DNA of 64,000 nucleotides from Lactiplantibacillus plajomi. GTDB taxonomy: Bacteria > Bacillota > Bacilli > Lactobacillales > Lactobacillaceae. Positions 17,435-26,814 of the stretch are shown here, piece by piece. The notes beneath the pieces were generated by a model. It made no database searches. It was not told the origin of the DNA and was given only the letters and a program-made list of their open reading frames with translations. The stretch is from positions 27,852 to 91,851 of the forward strand of contig NZ_BJDZ01000012.1 of NCBI RefSeq assembly GCF_005405405.1. Reading direction: 5' to 3'. The position numbers and the translations under genes are program-made. Within the stretch, counting starts at the first letter, position 1. Each line of letters opens with the position of its first letter.

Positions 17435-17700
17435 AAAAAAACGTCCTTCAACTAACTCTACCGAGTTAATTAAAGGACGTCTGTAACGGGTTACCACCTT
17501 TATTCGTGTCAGCTTCGCAGCCAACACCTTAGCACGTACGGCACACTGGGTGCGATACGCCGGTACACTAATGGGTACCATCCAACGCCTTCTCCAAATC
17601 ATTTCGGGGCGCAACTCCAAGGTGATCCGCGCTGAGACGTTTTGACTGCCTTTCACCAACCTGCAGCTCGCTGACTAACGTTTCCAGTGCCGTTCCTCAT
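17435..17700 (-). ncRNA. T-box riboswitch, probable isoleucine specifier
   Basis: On the minus strand the leader has the Stem I distal loop GCAGGTTGGTGAAAGGCAG, the conserved TTGGAGTTGC segment (about 17610), the T-box sequence AAAGGTGGTAACCCG (17487-17501), and a terminator ACGTCCTTTAATTAACTC-GGTA pairing back to GAAGGACGT followed by seven T (17435-17480). The triplet before ACCTTGGAG is ATC, the position of the specifier, indicating Ile; the T-box bulge TGGT fits an A discriminator as in tRNA-Ile. It should allow read-through when tRNA-Ile is uncharged. Confidence 0.88.
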
Positions 17701-17734
17701 CACAGTTTTTAATCTTAATTTAATTAATGATTAG

Positions 17735-17763
17735 AGTTTAGCGCCGGTTTTTACCGATGTCAA
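17735..17763 (-). promoter_or_regulatory. Promoter of the T-box leader
   Basis: On the minus strand a perfect TTGACA (17758-17763), a 17-bp spacer and TAAACT (17735-17740) lie about 35 nt before Stem I. Confidence 0.8.
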
Positions 17764-17788
17764 CCCCAAAATTAAAAAATAATTAGAT

Positions 17789-18274
17789 TTAATTAAAGTG
17801 GTGATGAGTTAGTGCGTTTAAGTCAACAAGGGCCACGTATTGCTCCGTGCGGGTATCCCGCAGCGTGTAATTCGGCGGTACCGCGTCCTCATCAGTTTGT
17901 ACGATTTCAAAGCCGACCTGGGCGTAGAAATCCAGCGCCGCCTGGTTAGCAATTACGCATTTCAGCGTCAACGGCGCCGTTGCGTACTGCCGCATTTCCA
18001 TCAACAAACGCTCGCCAACTTTTAAATGGCGAAAGTCCGGACTAACAAATAATAGGTGAATGAAGTTGGCCAGCCGGTATAATGAACAAAAACCGGCGCG
18101 CTGGCCATCGATCCACGCCACCAGGACGAATTCACCACGGCTATCCTGGTCGAAATCTGCCAATTGCGGGTGGCTAACCCACGGAAATTCGCGTTGGCGA
18201 TCAATTAGGTAAATTTCAGCTAACGCCGCCTGATCCGCCGCCGTCGCTGGTTTTATCGTCATCTGAGCTGTCAT
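17789..18274 (-). CDS. GNAT-family N-acetyltransferase
   Basis: The 161-residue protein has the GNAT fold: N-terminal IKPATAADQAALAEIYLIDR, the acetyl-CoA-binding strand-turn HLLFVSPDFRHLKVGERLLM (an R/Q-x-x-G-x-G/A variant, here HLKVGERL), and the C-terminal NQAALDFYAQVGFEIV. The acceptor substrate cannot be deduced. The ATG at 18274 is preceded by AGGGTGG. It is upstream of the T-box leader on the same strand but has no clear terminator, so limited read-through into the T-box is possible. Confidence 0.85.
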   Translation of the reverse strand: MTAQMTIKPATAADQAALAEIYLIDRQREFPWVSHPQLADFDQDSRGEFVLVAWIDGQRAGFCSLYRLANFIHLLFVSPDFRHLKVGERLLMEMRQYATAPLTLKCVIANQAALDFYAQVGFEIVQTDEDAVPPNYTLRDTRTEQYVALVDLNALTHHHFN

Positions 18275-18425
18275 CAAACCACCCTTCCTAGCAATTAATT
18301 GTTTTCATTATGCCGGTTTCAATCCCCGATTACAACTCGGGATTTTGGAACCTGAAAGACGCTAGATTCGGGTATTAACAAGCGTTATAATACAGTATAA
18401 ATTCTTTCACAAGATGGGAGCCACT

Positions 18426-19298
18426 ATGAAAACCGCAATTGTCACGGATAGTGCTAGTTATTTATCGGCAGCCGATATCCAGAAATACAATATCCACGTT
18501 GTTCCAATCACGGTCATCTTTGGTAAGCAGACCTACCTCGAAAACGTCGAGATCACTTCCAAAGAATTTTACGAACGAATGCGCACCGCGCCCGAATTGC
18601 CAACAACGACGCAGATCACCCTGGGTCAGATGCAAACAATGTATGATCAACTCGCCGATGAGGGCTACGATGCCGTAATCAGCATCCACCTATCTTCCGG
18701 GATCACTAGTTTTATCAATAATCTAGAAAGCTTTCTCCCGAACGTCACGAACATTAAAGTTTACCCGTTCGATTCCAAAATTACCGCGGCCGGTGAGGCT
18801 TACATGGTCCTACTCGCCGCCAAACTCGTCGCGGCCGGCTACACTCCCGAAGAAGTTATTGACCAATTGGTAAAAATTCGGGAAACGACCCAAGTTTTCT
18901 TCGTCGTTGACAACCTTAGCCACCTTGTCCGCACCGGGCGCTTATCCAACGCTTCCGGATTAGTTGGCAACCTGTTACGCATCAAACCAGTGTTAACCTT
19001 TGAAGATGGCAAGATTGTGGCGATTGAAAAAGAACGGACGATGCGCCGCGCCTACACCGCTATTAAAGCTAAACTGGCCGCGGCGGTGGCCGCCGCCGAC
19101 TACCCGCTGCGCGTCACCATTGAAAACGGGAATAATCCCAAGCTTCAGGCCGAATGGACCGCTGACCTAACCGCCAGTTTTCCCGACATTACCATTGATG
19201 AAGGTGAAATCGGACCGGTTGTTGGCGTCCACGTTGGCGAAGGCGTGATGGGGCTCATTTGGGCCAAGGACTGGGAACGCTGGCCAGTTGAAAAATAA
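18426..19298 (+). CDS. DegV-family fatty-acid-binding protein (FakB-like)
   Basis: DegV/FakB proteins hold a fatty acid for phosphorylation by FakA in host or exogenous fatty-acid use. The 290-residue protein has the family hallmarks: the N-terminal AIVTDSASYLS, LPTTTQITLGQM, HLSSGITSF, the D-S pair in YPFDSKITAAG, and FVVDNLSHLVRTGRLSNASG with RIKPVLTFEDGKI. The start at 18426 has GGGAG 5 nt upstream; the ATG at 18414 would include it. fakA is not in the window. Monocistronic. Confidence 0.92.
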   Translation: MKTAIVTDSASYLSAADIQKYNIHVVPITVIFGKQTYLENVEITSKEFYERMRTAPELPTTTQITLGQMQTMYDQLADEGYDAVISIHLSSGITSFINNLESFLPNVTNIKVYPFDSKITAAGEAYMVLLAAKLVAAGYTPEEVIDQLVKIRETTQVFFVVDNLSHLVRTGRLSNASGLVGNLLRIKPVLTFEDGKIVAIEKERTMRRAYTAIKAKLAAAVAAADYPLRVTIENGNNPKLQAEWTADLTASFPDITIDEGEIGPVVGVHVGEGVMGLIWAKDWERWPVEK

Positions 19299-19310
19299 CC
19301 ATTAACTGAT

Positions 19311-19354
19311 AAGGACCGTATTATGAAGCGTTCACTTCATAACACGGCCCTTTA
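19311..19354 (+). terminator. Hairpin between degV and the XRE gene
   Basis: Arms AAGGACCGTATTATGAAG and CTTCATAACACGGCCCTT pair over about 18 bp with two mismatches. T tract is weak on both strands; probably serves both convergent genes. Confidence 0.6.
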
Positions 19355-19357
19355 ACG

Positions 19358-19774
19358 TTACTTTTTCTTCGACTTTTTCTTTTTCTTCTTGGCTTTCCGC
19401 TTCCCCTTACCGGTTTCCTGAACTTCCTTCGCCAGTAACTTATTGGCCTTTTTCAGCAACTTGGCCCGCTGCGGTTCGTCGAGTTGCTGCCACAATGCGA
19501 CTAGTTGTGGATCAACTGGCGGGGTCGCCTCAACGACTGGTTCCACCGGCAAGGTCGCTGGCGGGGTCGGCTGGTCAGTCAAACCTACCAGCCATTCCGG
19601 GTCAACCGCTAACGCTTCTGCCAAAGTGACGACCTTATCGTGCTTCGCCACGTACTTTTCACTTAGCCACTGACTGATTGATGAACGGCCAATCCCCGTT
19701 TGTTTTGCAAGCTGCGCTGAACTCAGCTCCGCTTGCTGCATTGCCGTCTTTAATCGTTCTGCAAATACGCCCAT
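19358..19774 (-). CDS. XRE-family HTH protein with poly-lysine C-terminus
   Basis: The 138-residue protein has an XRE helix-turn-helix (1-60: FAERLKTAMQQAELSSAQLA, KQTGIGRSSISQWLSEKYVA). A Pro/Val-rich linker follows, then DPQLVALWQQLDEPQRAKLL (a short helical segment common in lactobacillar XRE proteins), and a tail in which about the last 18 residues are nearly all Lys. The tail could add non-specific DNA, RNA or membrane binding. The ATG at 19774 has AGGAGG 7 nt upstream. No toxin or phage gene is adjacent, so the regulated target is unknown. Confidence 0.85.
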   Translation of the reverse strand: MGVFAERLKTAMQQAELSSAQLAKQTGIGRSSISQWLSEKYVAKHDKVVTLAEALAVDPEWLVGLTDQPTPPATLPVEPVVEATPPVDPQLVALWQQLDEPQRAKLLKKANKLLAKEVQETGKGKRKAKKKKKKSKKK

Positions 19775-19866
19775 GCTGGTGCCTCCTGTCAATTAATTAG
19801 TTTATATTTTAGGCTTGTTCATTGCTAAACACAATAATTGTTTACTTTTCTGAACAGTTACCGCTC

Positions 19867-19909
19867 AAAAACGGGTGATACGCCATTCCGGTGCATCACC
19901 CGTTTTTTT
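19867..19909. terminator. Bidirectional terminator after lepB
   Basis: AAAAACGGGTGAT (19867-19879) pairs with ATCACCCGTTTTT (19895-19907). T runs on both strands; it abuts the lepB stop codon. Confidence 0.85.
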
Positions 19910-20492
19910 AATAACCCAGACTATTAACGTTATGCCGGCGGGTCGCGTTCGTATCCCACAGTGGGACTTTAACGACGCCAATCACCTTTTTCGCCGGTAC
20001 GAAGCCCCAGTAGCGACTATCGTTTGAGACCGACCGGTGATCGCCTAATACAAAGTAACTATTTTTCGGTACTTTGACCGTCTTATCGGCCCATTCATTG
20101 CGATTCCCTAACGCGTAGAGGTCCCAGTTGCCAGTCCCCTGTGTTCGTTCAAACTGACTGATAAACTTTTGCGAAACGACCTTACCATTGACGTAAATCT
20201 TACCGTCCTGCGCTTTAACCGTATCCCCGGGCATCCCAATCACCCGCTTCACGTACTTCACCCCGGTCTTCGCAATCGGATCAACCTTATGGGCGTTGAA
20301 CACGATCACACTGAGGTGTCGAATCTTTGCCGTTTTAACCACGGCGACCCGTTCATTATTTTCTAAGTTCGGTTCCATCGAGGGTCCGTCAACCCGAACT
20401 AATGTAAATACAAAGTAACGAATAATCGTGGCCACCAGCAGCCCGATGACGATCGGAACTACCCAGCTCATGATACTCTTGAACACTCTCAT
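19908..20492 (-). CDS. lepB: Signal peptidase I
   Basis: Cleaves signal peptides of secreted proteins at the outer face of the membrane. The 194-residue protein has one N-terminal membrane segment (about 8-30), the serine nucleophile in GPSMEP (Ser38), the general-base lysine in KRVIGMPGD (Lys82), and the box E motif LGDHRSVSNDSRYWG, all as in single-span Gram-positive SPases. The ATG is at 20492 with GGGAG upstream. It follows no operon partner and is separated from mnmG by a terminator. Confidence 0.95.
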   Translation of the reverse strand: MRVFKSIMSWVVPIVIGLLVATIIRYFVFTLVRVDGPSMEPNLENNERVAVVKTAKIRHLSVIVFNAHKVDPIAKTGVKYVKRVIGMPGDTVKAQDGKIYVNGKVVSQKFISQFERTQGTGNWDLYALGNRNEWADKTVKVPKNSYFVLGDHRSVSNDSRYWGFVPAKKVIGVVKVPLWDTNATRRHNVNSLGY

Positions 20493-20576
20493 TTCTGCAG
20501 CTCCCTAACCGTTAACTTCCCATAATTATAATCCAAACGGCGCCGCTTGTCTGTGCCGGTCCTTTATTTTTTTACG

Positions 20577-20612
20577 AAAAAAACGCGCCTGCCAAACTTG
20601 GCGGGCGCGTCC
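20577..20612 (-). terminator. Terminator of mnmE-mnmG
   Basis: On the minus strand ACGCGCCCGCCAAGTTTGGC plus AGGCGCGT forms a 12-bp G+C-rich stem followed by seven T. Confidence 0.92.
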
Positions 20613-20624
20613 CGTTTTGCTTCA

Positions 20625-22538
20625 TTAATCTTCAACTTTAGCAATGCGCCCGCGCTGAATGTAAACACTCAAAATCGCGATATCGGCAGGGTTAACTCCA
20701 CTGATCCGGGATGCCTGGGCAATCGTCGTTGGTTGAATTTTCTTTAGTTTTTGGTGGGCTTCGGTTGCGAGTCCGTCGATCGCATAGTAATCGATACGGT
20801 CCGGAATCTTCTTGGCTTCCAACTTCTTCAAGTGGTCGACCCGTTCCTCGGCCTTGGTAATGTAACCCGCGTACTTAATTTGGATTTCAACTTGTTCGAT
20901 AATGTGTCGTTCTAGCGGTTGCGGCGCTGCCGGAATGAACTTCATCAAATCGGCGTAGCGCACTTCCGGCCGCTTCAAGAAGTCGGCTGCTAAGACGCCG
21001 TCCTTTAAGATGCCGGAATGGTGGGCTTCTAAGAAACTGTTGACCGCATCGTTAGGCTTAATACGGATTTTGCCTAACCGGTCAAGCTCATCCTTGATAG
21101 CCTGGCGTTTAGCTTCAAACGCGGCGTAACGGTCATCATCGATCAAGCCGAGGTCGCGTCCCTTATCGGTCAAGCGTAAATCAGCATTGTCGTGCCGTAA
21201 GATCAAGCGGTATTCCGCCCGACTCGTTAATAATCGGTACGGTTCGCTAGTTCCCTTAGTGACCAAGTCATCGATCATGACCCCAATGTAGGCGTCACTG
21301 CGCTTAAGCGTCAGCTGGTCACGGTCTAGGGCCCGCAAACCAGCGTTAATGCCGGCGATTAGGCCTTGTCCGGCCGCTTCTTCGTAACCGGACGTCCCGT
21401 TAGTTTGCCCCGCCGTGTAAAGGTTCTTCACCAATTTAGTTTCGAGCGTGGCTTTCAACTGGTAAGGCGATACGACGTCGTATTCGATGGCGTATCCCGG
21501 CCGCATCATTTCGGCCTTTTCCAGGCCCGCAATCGAGTGCAGAATGCGTTGTTGGACTTCTTCGGGCATCGAGGTGGACAAGCCTTGTACGTACCATTCA
21601 TCCGTATTGCGACCTTCTGGTTCCAAGAAAAGTTGGTGACGCTTCTTGTCTGCGAAACGGACGATTTTGTCTTCAATCGACGGGCAGTAACGCGGCCCGA
21701 CCCCTTCGATCACGCCGGTAAACATCGGTGCACGGTCAAGGTTGTCATGAATAATCTTGTGAGTAGTTTCGTTGGTATACGTCAACCAGCAAGACAGTTG
21801 GTGCTTTAAATCGAGGTAGTCCTCGTCCTTAGTTTCAAAGCTAAAGTGGTGTGGTTCCGGATCACCGGGCTGTTCTTCGGTCACGCCGTAGTCAATGGTA
21901 TTACCATCAACCCGTGGCGGCGTCCCGGTCTTAAAGCGTTCCAGGTTAAAGCCAAGGCGTTCCAAATCACCCGAAAGTTTCATCGCCGGTTGGGAGTTGT
22001 TCGGACCCGAAGAATACATCAATTCACCAATGATGATTTTCCCACGGGCGGCCGTCCCGGTCGTCAACACTACGCTCTTGGCGGAGTAGTGGGCGCCGGT
22101 ATTGGTAATAACCCCCTTGCAGACGCCGTCTTCGACGATCAAGCCGTCGACGATTCCCTGGCGTAAGGTCAAGTTGGGTTCGCGTTCGATCGTGTGCTTC
22201 ATTTCAGCGCTGTAAGCGTGCTTATCGGCCTGTGCCCGCAGTGCCCGGACAGCCGGACCCTTCCCGGTATTTAACATCCGCATTTGGACGTAAGTCTTAT
22301 CGATGTTGCGGCCCATTTCGCCACCCAACGCGTCGATTTCGCGCACAACGATCCCCTTCGCCGGGCCACCCACGGACGGGTTGCAAGGCATAAAGGCGAC
22401 CATGTCTAAGTTAATGGTCATTAATAAGGTCCGGTTTCCCATCCGGGCGGCGGCTAAGGCCGCTTCTGAGCCGGCGTGGCCGGCACCCACAACGATGACG
22501 TCGTAGTCGCGACCCTGATACTGCTTTACTTCTGTCAT
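20625..22538 (-). CDS. mnmG: tRNA uridine 5-carboxymethylaminomethyl modification enzyme MnmG (GidA)
   Basis: With MnmE it installs the (carboxymethyl)aminomethyl group at U34 of tRNAs, using FAD. The 637-residue protein has the N-terminal FAD motif [20 protein letters not shown], the [11 protein letters not shown] signature with a conserved Cys, [13 protein letters not shown], the TSRAEYRL motif and the C-terminal helical domain that docks MnmE ([20 protein letters not shown]). Start ATG at 22538 is 21 nt after the mnmE stop, so the two form an operon. Confidence 0.98.
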   Translation of the reverse strand: MTEVKQYQGRDYDVIVVGAGHAGSEAALAAARMGNRTLLMTINLDMVAFMPCNPSVGGPAKGIVVREIDALGGEMGRNIDKTYVQMRMLNTGKGPAVRALRAQADKHAYSAEMKHTIEREPNLTLRQGIVDGLIVEDGVCKGVITNTGAHYSAKSVVLTTGTAARGKIIIGELMYSSGPNNSQPAMKLSGDLERLGFNLERFKTGTPPRVDGNTIDYGVTEEQPGDPEPHHFSFETKDEDYLDLKHQLSCWLTYTNETTHKIIHDNLDRAPMFTGVIEGVGPRYCPSIEDKIVRFADKKRHQLFLEPEGRNTDEWYVQGLSTSMPEEVQQRILHSIAGLEKAEMMRPGYAIEYDVVSPYQLKATLETKLVKNLYTAGQTNGTSGYEEAAGQGLIAGINAGLRALDRDQLTLKRSDAYIGVMIDDLVTKGTSEPYRLLTSRAEYRLILRHDNADLRLTDKGRDLGLIDDDRYAAFEAKRQAIKDELDRLGKIRIKPNDAVNSFLEAHHSGILKDGVLAADFLKRPEVRYADLMKFIPAAPQPLERHIIEQVEIQIKYAGYITKAEERVDHLKKLEAKKIPDRIDYYAIDGLATEAHQKLKKIQPTTIAQASRISGVNPADIAILSVYIQRGRIAKVED

Positions 22539-22559
22539 GATTCTCTTTTTCCTCCTACA

Positions 22560-23951
22560 CTACTTACCCAAGCAGAACTGGCTAAATAGCTGGTCTAATA
22601 ATTCATCTTCATAGCTGTCCCCGGTAATTTGACCGAGAAATTCCCAACAACGAGTCATATCAATTTGTACGAGGTCGACCGGCATCCCCGCCGCGATCCC
22701 CGTCTGAACGTCGCTCAGCGCCTGCTTGGCCTGGTTTAATAACCCAATGTGGCGGGCGTTCGTGACCATGACGTTATTTTGACTGCTTTCAATGCCTTCG
22801 TTGAAGAACATCTTGGCAATCCGCTGTTCCAACTGTTCAACACCGGACTGTTGCAGGACCGACATGCTTAACACGTCGGCGGGATCAACCAATTGGTCTA
22901 GCTGCTTGCGGTCCAACTGGGTCGGTAAATCGGTTTTATTTAAAATCACGATCCGCTTCGACTCAGCGGTTTGCTTCAACAATTCCTGGTCTTCGTTGGT
23001 TAGCGGCTGGCTGCTATCCAGCACTAACAAGACGAGGTCGGCGGCCCCGATCGCCTTGCGACTGCGTTCAACCCCGATTTTTTCGACCTTGTCTTCCGTA
23101 TCGCGAATGCCGGCCGTATCAACTAACTTCAACGGTACCCCGCGGACGTTCACGTATTCCTCAATCACGTCCCGAGTCGTTCCGGCTACGTCGGTCACGA
23201 TGGCCTTATCTTCGTGTAATAAGTGGTTTAGTAAACTCGACTTACCCACGTTCGGCCGGCCGATAATTGCCGTTGCCAACCCTTCACGCAGGACTTTCCC
23301 CTGCTTAGCGGTTGCCAACAGCTGGTCGATACTTTGTCCGACCTCGACCGCCTTTTCTTTAAGCATCTTAGTCGTCATCGCTTCGACCGCGTCGTATTCC
23401 GGGTAGTCGATGTTGACTTCGACCTGTGCCAATACGTCTAAAATATCTTGGCGGAGGTGGCGAATGAGTTTCGAGAGGTCCCCGTCCAACTGATTCAACG
23501 CAACTTTCATTGATTTATCAGTCTTCGCGCGGATCAGGTCCATGACGGCTTCCGCCTGTGAAAGGTCCAAGCGACCGTTTAAAAAGGCCCGTTTGGTAAA
23601 TTCACCCGGTTCGGCCATCCGTGCGCCGTGACTTAAAATCAATTGCAAAATTTTGTTGGTCGCCACTAAGCCACCGTGACAGTTGATTTCCACCACGTCT
23701 TCACGGGTGTAAGTTTTCGGTGCCCGCATGACCGAAGCCATCACTTCATCGACTTCCTGATGGGTGTCCGGGTCAACGATGTGACCGTAGTTAATGGTAT
23801 GGGACTGAACTTTGCTCAGGTCCTTGCCCTTAAAGATTTGCGCGACAACGTTGAACGTCTGGTCACCGCTAATTCGAATAATTGAAATACCACCTTCGCC
23901 AGGTGGCGTGGAAATCGCCGCAATCGTATCAAATTCCGTGGTCGTTGGCAT
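22560..23951 (-). CDS. mnmE: tRNA modification GTPase MnmE (TrmE)
   Basis: The 463-residue protein has an N-terminal folate-binding domain ([17 protein letters not shown]), a helical domain and an inserted Ras-like GTPase: G1 [11 protein letters not shown]2/G3 DVAGTTRD and DTAGIRDT, G4 NKTD. It ends in FCLGK, the conserved C-terminal cysteine motif C-[I/L]-G-K. It acts with MnmG, which is encoded 21 nt downstream. Start ATG at 23951 follows a GAAAGGA site. Confidence 0.98.
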   Translation of the reverse strand: MPTTTEFDTIAAISTPPGEGGISIIRISGDQTFNVVAQIFKGKDLSKVQSHTINYGHIVDPDTHQEVDEVMASVMRAPKTYTREDVVEINCHGGLVATNKILQLILSHGARMAEPGEFTKRAFLNGRLDLSQAEAVMDLIRAKTDKSMKVALNQLDGDLSKLIRHLRQDILDVLAQVEVNIDYPEYDAVEAMTTKMLKEKAVEVGQSIDQLLATAKQGKVLREGLATAIIGRPNVGKSSLLNHLLHEDKAIVTDVAGTTRDVIEEYVNVRGVPLKLVDTAGIRDTEDKVEKIGVERSRKAIGAADLVLLVLDSSQPLTNEDQELLKQTAESKRIVILNKTDLPTQLDRKQLDQLVDPADVLSMSVLQQSGVEQLEQRIAKMFFNEGIESSQNNVMVTNARHIGLLNQAKQALSDVQTGIAAGMPVDLVQIDMTRCWEFLGQITGDSYEDELLDQLFSQFCLGK

Positions 23952-24096
23952 CTTTCATCATGTCCTTTCTCTAAACATCCGTACGGTGGGGCTCGCCCCA
24001 CAATTAAGTCAGTAGTGCTGGGAAATTCCCGTCATACCGCCTAATACCATACCAAAAAACACTTCTAATTAGTTAACAATATGTCCTAAAAAGCAT

Positions 24097-24143
24097 AAAA
24101 AAAGCGCCTAGTCCACGCCACCTTAAAGCGTGGATAAAGCACT
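24097..24143 (-). terminator. Terminator after jag
   Basis: On the minus strand TCCACGC-TTTAAGGTG-GCGTGGA forms an inner stem inside an outer AGTGC/GCGCT pairing, followed by seven T. It lies about 95 nt past the jag stop; the gap from here to mnmE shows no gene. Confidence 0.75.
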
Positions 24144-24238
24144 TTGACTACTTTATCTAAAAGATAAGAATGATTAATACTTACTATAATAGCTCATTTG
24201 ACGTTTGTCAAACGCCTGTTTGCGTTCATTTACGCCGA

Positions 24239-25159
24239 CTATTTACGAATCGTTACCACGACGGCACGGTGCGGGTCGCGGCCCTCCGAAAAAGTGGTGA
24301 CGTGGCGGTTATTCGCCAATTCCGCGTGAATCAACTTGCGCTCAAACGACGGCATCGGGTCCAAAAAGACCTGCTTGCCAGTCGCAATCGCTTCACGGGC
24401 GGTACTTTCCGCTAACCGTTTCAAGGTCGCGGCCCGCCGTTCCCGGTAGTCGTCGACGTCCAACACGACGTTAACGTGCGAAGCGCCGTGATGATTCATA
24501 TAAACTTGGGCTAAATCCTGCAAAGCGTTGATCGTACGCCCGTGCTTACCAATCAGCAGCCCTTGCTTAGCCGTATCGAAATTCAGGGTCGCGTGGCGAT
24601 TGCCGAAGTCGACGTCTAGGTCCGCAACGATACCGAGCTGCTTAACGATTTCTAACAAGTACGCACTGAGATCGCGAACCGCTTGTTCGTTAGCCGCTTG
24701 CCGGGCCGCAATTTCTTGCGGTGAGCGCACCGGAATGGCTTGGTCAGCTGTCCGTGCGGGCTGATCCGCCTTTTTAGCCGATTTTATGGTTGCGGACTTT
24801 GCAGCCTTGGTCGCCTTAGCGGCCGGCGACTGCTTAGCCACGGCCGGCTTTTTCGGTGCGGCCGTCGTTTTAATCCCGGCCTGCGTCTGAATAACCGCCG
24901 CCGGCTTCACTTTTGGTGCGGGCGTCACTTTCAACTGTGGCTGAACGGTCACTTTTGGTGCCGCCGGTTTCTTCGGCGCTGGCGCTGCGGAGGCTGGCAC
25001 CGCCGTTAACTTAACTTGGGCGGGTTTCTTACCCAGTCCCAAAAAGCCCTTCTTCGGTTCCGCAACCACGTCAATCGTGACCTGGTCACGCGTCACTTGC
25101 ATGGCTTTTAAGCCGGCCGCGATGGCGGCTTCGACGGTATTACCTTCAAATACTGTCAT
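24239..25159 (-). CDS. jag: RNA-binding protein Jag / KhpB (SpoIIIJ-associated)
   Basis: The 306-residue protein has the Jag N-terminal domain (FEGNTVEAAIAAGLKAMQVT with the KKGFLGLGKK motif), a long low-complexity Ala/Pro/Lys linker (about 60-160), a KH domain (LLIGKHGRTINALQDLAQVY) and a C-terminal R3H domain (RRAATLKRLAESTAREAI, NRHVTTFSEGRDPHR). KhpB binds RNA with KhpA and affects cell division and envelope growth. The ATG at 25159 has GAGGAGG 8 nt upstream. It is downstream of yidC on the same strand with a weak terminator between. Confidence 0.95.
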   Translation of the reverse strand: MTVFEGNTVEAAIAAGLKAMQVTRDQVTIDVVAEPKKGFLGLGKKPAQVKLTAVPASAAPAPKKPAAPKVTVQPQLKVTPAPKVKPAAVIQTQAGIKTTAAPKKPAVAKQSPAAKATKAAKSATIKSAKKADQPARTADQAIPVRSPQEIAARQAANEQAVRDLSAYLLEIVKQLGIVADLDVDFGNRHATLNFDTAKQGLLIGKHGRTINALQDLAQVYMNHHGASHVNVVLDVDDYRERRAATLKRLAESTAREAIATGKQVFLDPMPSFERKLIHAELANNRHVTTFSEGRDPHRAVVVTIRK

Positions 25160-25337
25160 TCGTGTTTCCTCCTCATAAAAAATACCTGCGTCCATTATAG
25201 CATTTCAGCACGACTGCCGGTGAAGAAGGTTGACCGGGGTTAAGCATATTAATTAGGGTTGATGCTCAAATTCGTTTTTGACCATCTAGTAAACATCACT
25301 GCAAAGATTGGGCGTTGGTCCTTCAAAAGGAACCCAC

Positions 25338-25364
25338 AAAAAAGACCCACCGCATGGCAGGTCC
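25338..25364 (-). terminator. Weak terminator after yidC
   Basis: On the minus strand GACCTGCC-ATGC-GGTGGGTC (imperfect) is followed by TTTTTT. Partial read-through to jag seems likely. Confidence 0.55.
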
Positions 25365-25372
25365 ATTTGTAT

Positions 25373-26206
25373 TTAACGTTTGTGATTGCGAATCGCACGT
25401 TTTCTAGCTTTTTCAAGTGCTTTCTTACGATCACGTTCCGCTTGCTTCTTTTCCGCCCGTTCGCGATTGATCTTGAATGGGTTTTGTAATAACAAGGTTT
25501 GTCCAACTTGGAACGCGTTGGAAATTACCCAGTAGAGGGATAACGCGGATGGGACGTTGATGGCCGTAATTAAAATTACGATCGGCATCAAGTACGTCAT
25601 CGAAGTGGTCATCCCGTTGGTTTCCGGTTGTGACTTCATCGCTAACCACGAACTTGCGAACGTGAACAGCGCGGCCAGAATCGGTAACACGTAGTACGGG
25701 TCCTTGCTCCCTAATTGGAGCCAGAGGAACGTTCCGCTCTTCAAGACTTGCGTCCGCCAGATGGCTTGGTACAACGCAATCAGGATTGGCAATTGAACGA
25801 GTAATGGCAACATGCTGGCCATTGGATGAACGCCGTGCTTAGCGTACAGTTGCTTCATCTCGGCCTGCAACTTTTGCTGAGTTTCCATATCGCGTGACGA
25901 ATACTTTTTCTGAATCGCCTTTAACTGCGGTTGGATCTCTTGCATGGCGACCATGTTACGCGTCTGGAAGATCATTAACGGTAAGATAATGATCCGGATA
26001 ATCAACGTAAAGAGGATAATCCCCATACCGTAACTTTGGCCAAATAAGTTTGATAACCAAATAATCGCCCGTGAGAAGTTCAAGATGATCAAGCCATCCC
26101 AAAAGCCGGTGCTATTCTCCGTAATCGGCGCATTACTACATCCGGTTAACACTAGTGCGATGGCTAGTACGGCCAGCATTGCCAGTATTTTTTTGTACTT
26201 TTTCAA
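25373..26206 (-). CDS. yidC: Membrane protein insertase YidC (OxaA/SpoIIIJ type)
   Basis: Inserts and folds membrane proteins with or without Sec. The 277-residue lipoprotein has a signal with lipobox LTGC (Cys23), five membrane segments and the conserved hydrophilic-groove Arg in FTLIIRIIILPL. A long Lys/Arg-rich C-terminal tail (KKQAERDRKKALEKARKRAI) can contact the ribosome. The start is TTG at 26206 with GAGG 8 nt upstream. It follows rnpA by 15 nt, the conserved rpmH-rnpA-yidC-jag order. Confidence 0.97.
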   Translation of the reverse strand: MKKYKKILAMLAVLAIALVLTGCSNAPITENSTGFWDGLIILNFSRAIIWLSNLFGQSYGMGIILFTLIIRIIILPLMIFQTRNMVAMQEIQPQLKAIQKKYSSRDMETQQKLQAEMKQLYAKHGVHPMASMLPLLVQLPILIALYQAIWRTQVLKSGTFLWLQLGSKDPYYVLPILAALFTFASSWLAMKSQPETNGMTTSMTYLMPIVILITAINVPSALSLYWVISNAFQVGQTLLLQNPFKINRERAEKKQAERDRKKALEKARKRAIRNHKR

Positions 26207-26221
26207 ACGAATGTCCTCACT

Positions 26222-26566
26222 TTAATCATTGTCCAGCAGGTGCGCTAGCTTTAGCGCATGGCTTAGATAAGCTTTGGTTTCGGCTTGCGACTTACCGGCA
26301 ACGGTTGGTCGGGCAATGACGAGGAAGTCGGCATCTTGCTTAAGCTGCGGCTTTAACTCGGTGATTGATTGCCGAATCCGGCGTTTCACCCAATTACGTG
26401 CAACGGCGTTCCCAATCTTTTTACCGACTGAGATGCCCACGCGGAAATGGGGTTGCCCCGGTTTTTCCAAAACGTAAATGACAAATTGACGATTGGCATA
26501 CGAGTTGCGGGTCTCAAAAACTTGTTGAAATTCAGTTTCCTTTTTTACCCGATATGATTTTCGCAT
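26222..26566 (-). CDS. rnpA: Ribonuclease P protein component
   Basis: Protein subunit that helps RNase P RNA trim tRNA 5' ends. The 114-residue basic protein starts RKSYRVKKETEFQQVF and contains the RNR signature GNAVARNWVKRRIRQS. Start ATG at 26566 with GGAGATGG upstream. Gene order with rpmH and yidC is conserved. Confidence 0.97.
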   Translation of the reverse strand: MRKSYRVKKETEFQQVFETRNSYANRQFVIYVLEKPGQPHFRVGISVGKKIGNAVARNWVKRRIRQSITELKPQLKQDADFLVIARPTVAGKSQAETKAYLSHALKLAHLLDND

Positions 26567-26655
26567 AATCCATCTCCATGTGTGCGCTCAAGCTAACCTG
26601 AGCGAATTGCTACACAACTTTACAGCCCTAAACGCAACGGTCTAGGACTGTAAAG

Positions 26656-26680
26656 AAAAAGCCACTGATTATCAGTGGCC
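26656..26680 (-). terminator. Terminator/attenuator directly after rpmH
   Basis: On the minus strand GCCACTGATAATCAGTGGC, a near-perfect 9-bp hairpin, is followed by TTTTTCTTT and starts at the rpmH stop codon. It should reduce read-through from rpmH to rnpA, fitting the higher demand for L34. Confidence 0.85.
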
Positions 26681-26814
26681 TATGCAGACAATACTTTTCT
26701 GCCTCGTTGGCGGCGACGAGCTAACACTTTACGGCCATTGCTGGTGCTCATCCGTTTGCGGAAGCCATGTACACGTTGACGATGACGCTTCTTTGGTTGG
26801 TAAGTTCTCTTCAT
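26680..26814 (-). CDS. rpmH: 50S ribosomal protein L34
   Basis: The 44-residue protein begins [20 protein letters not shown] and ends GRKVLSA, the full L34 consensus. The ATG at 26814 has AGGAGG 9 nt upstream. It is the first minus-strand gene left of oriC, as in most Firmicutes. Confidence 0.99.
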   Translation of the reverse strand: MKRTYQPKKRHRQRVHGFRKRMSTSNGRKVLARRRQRGRKVLSA

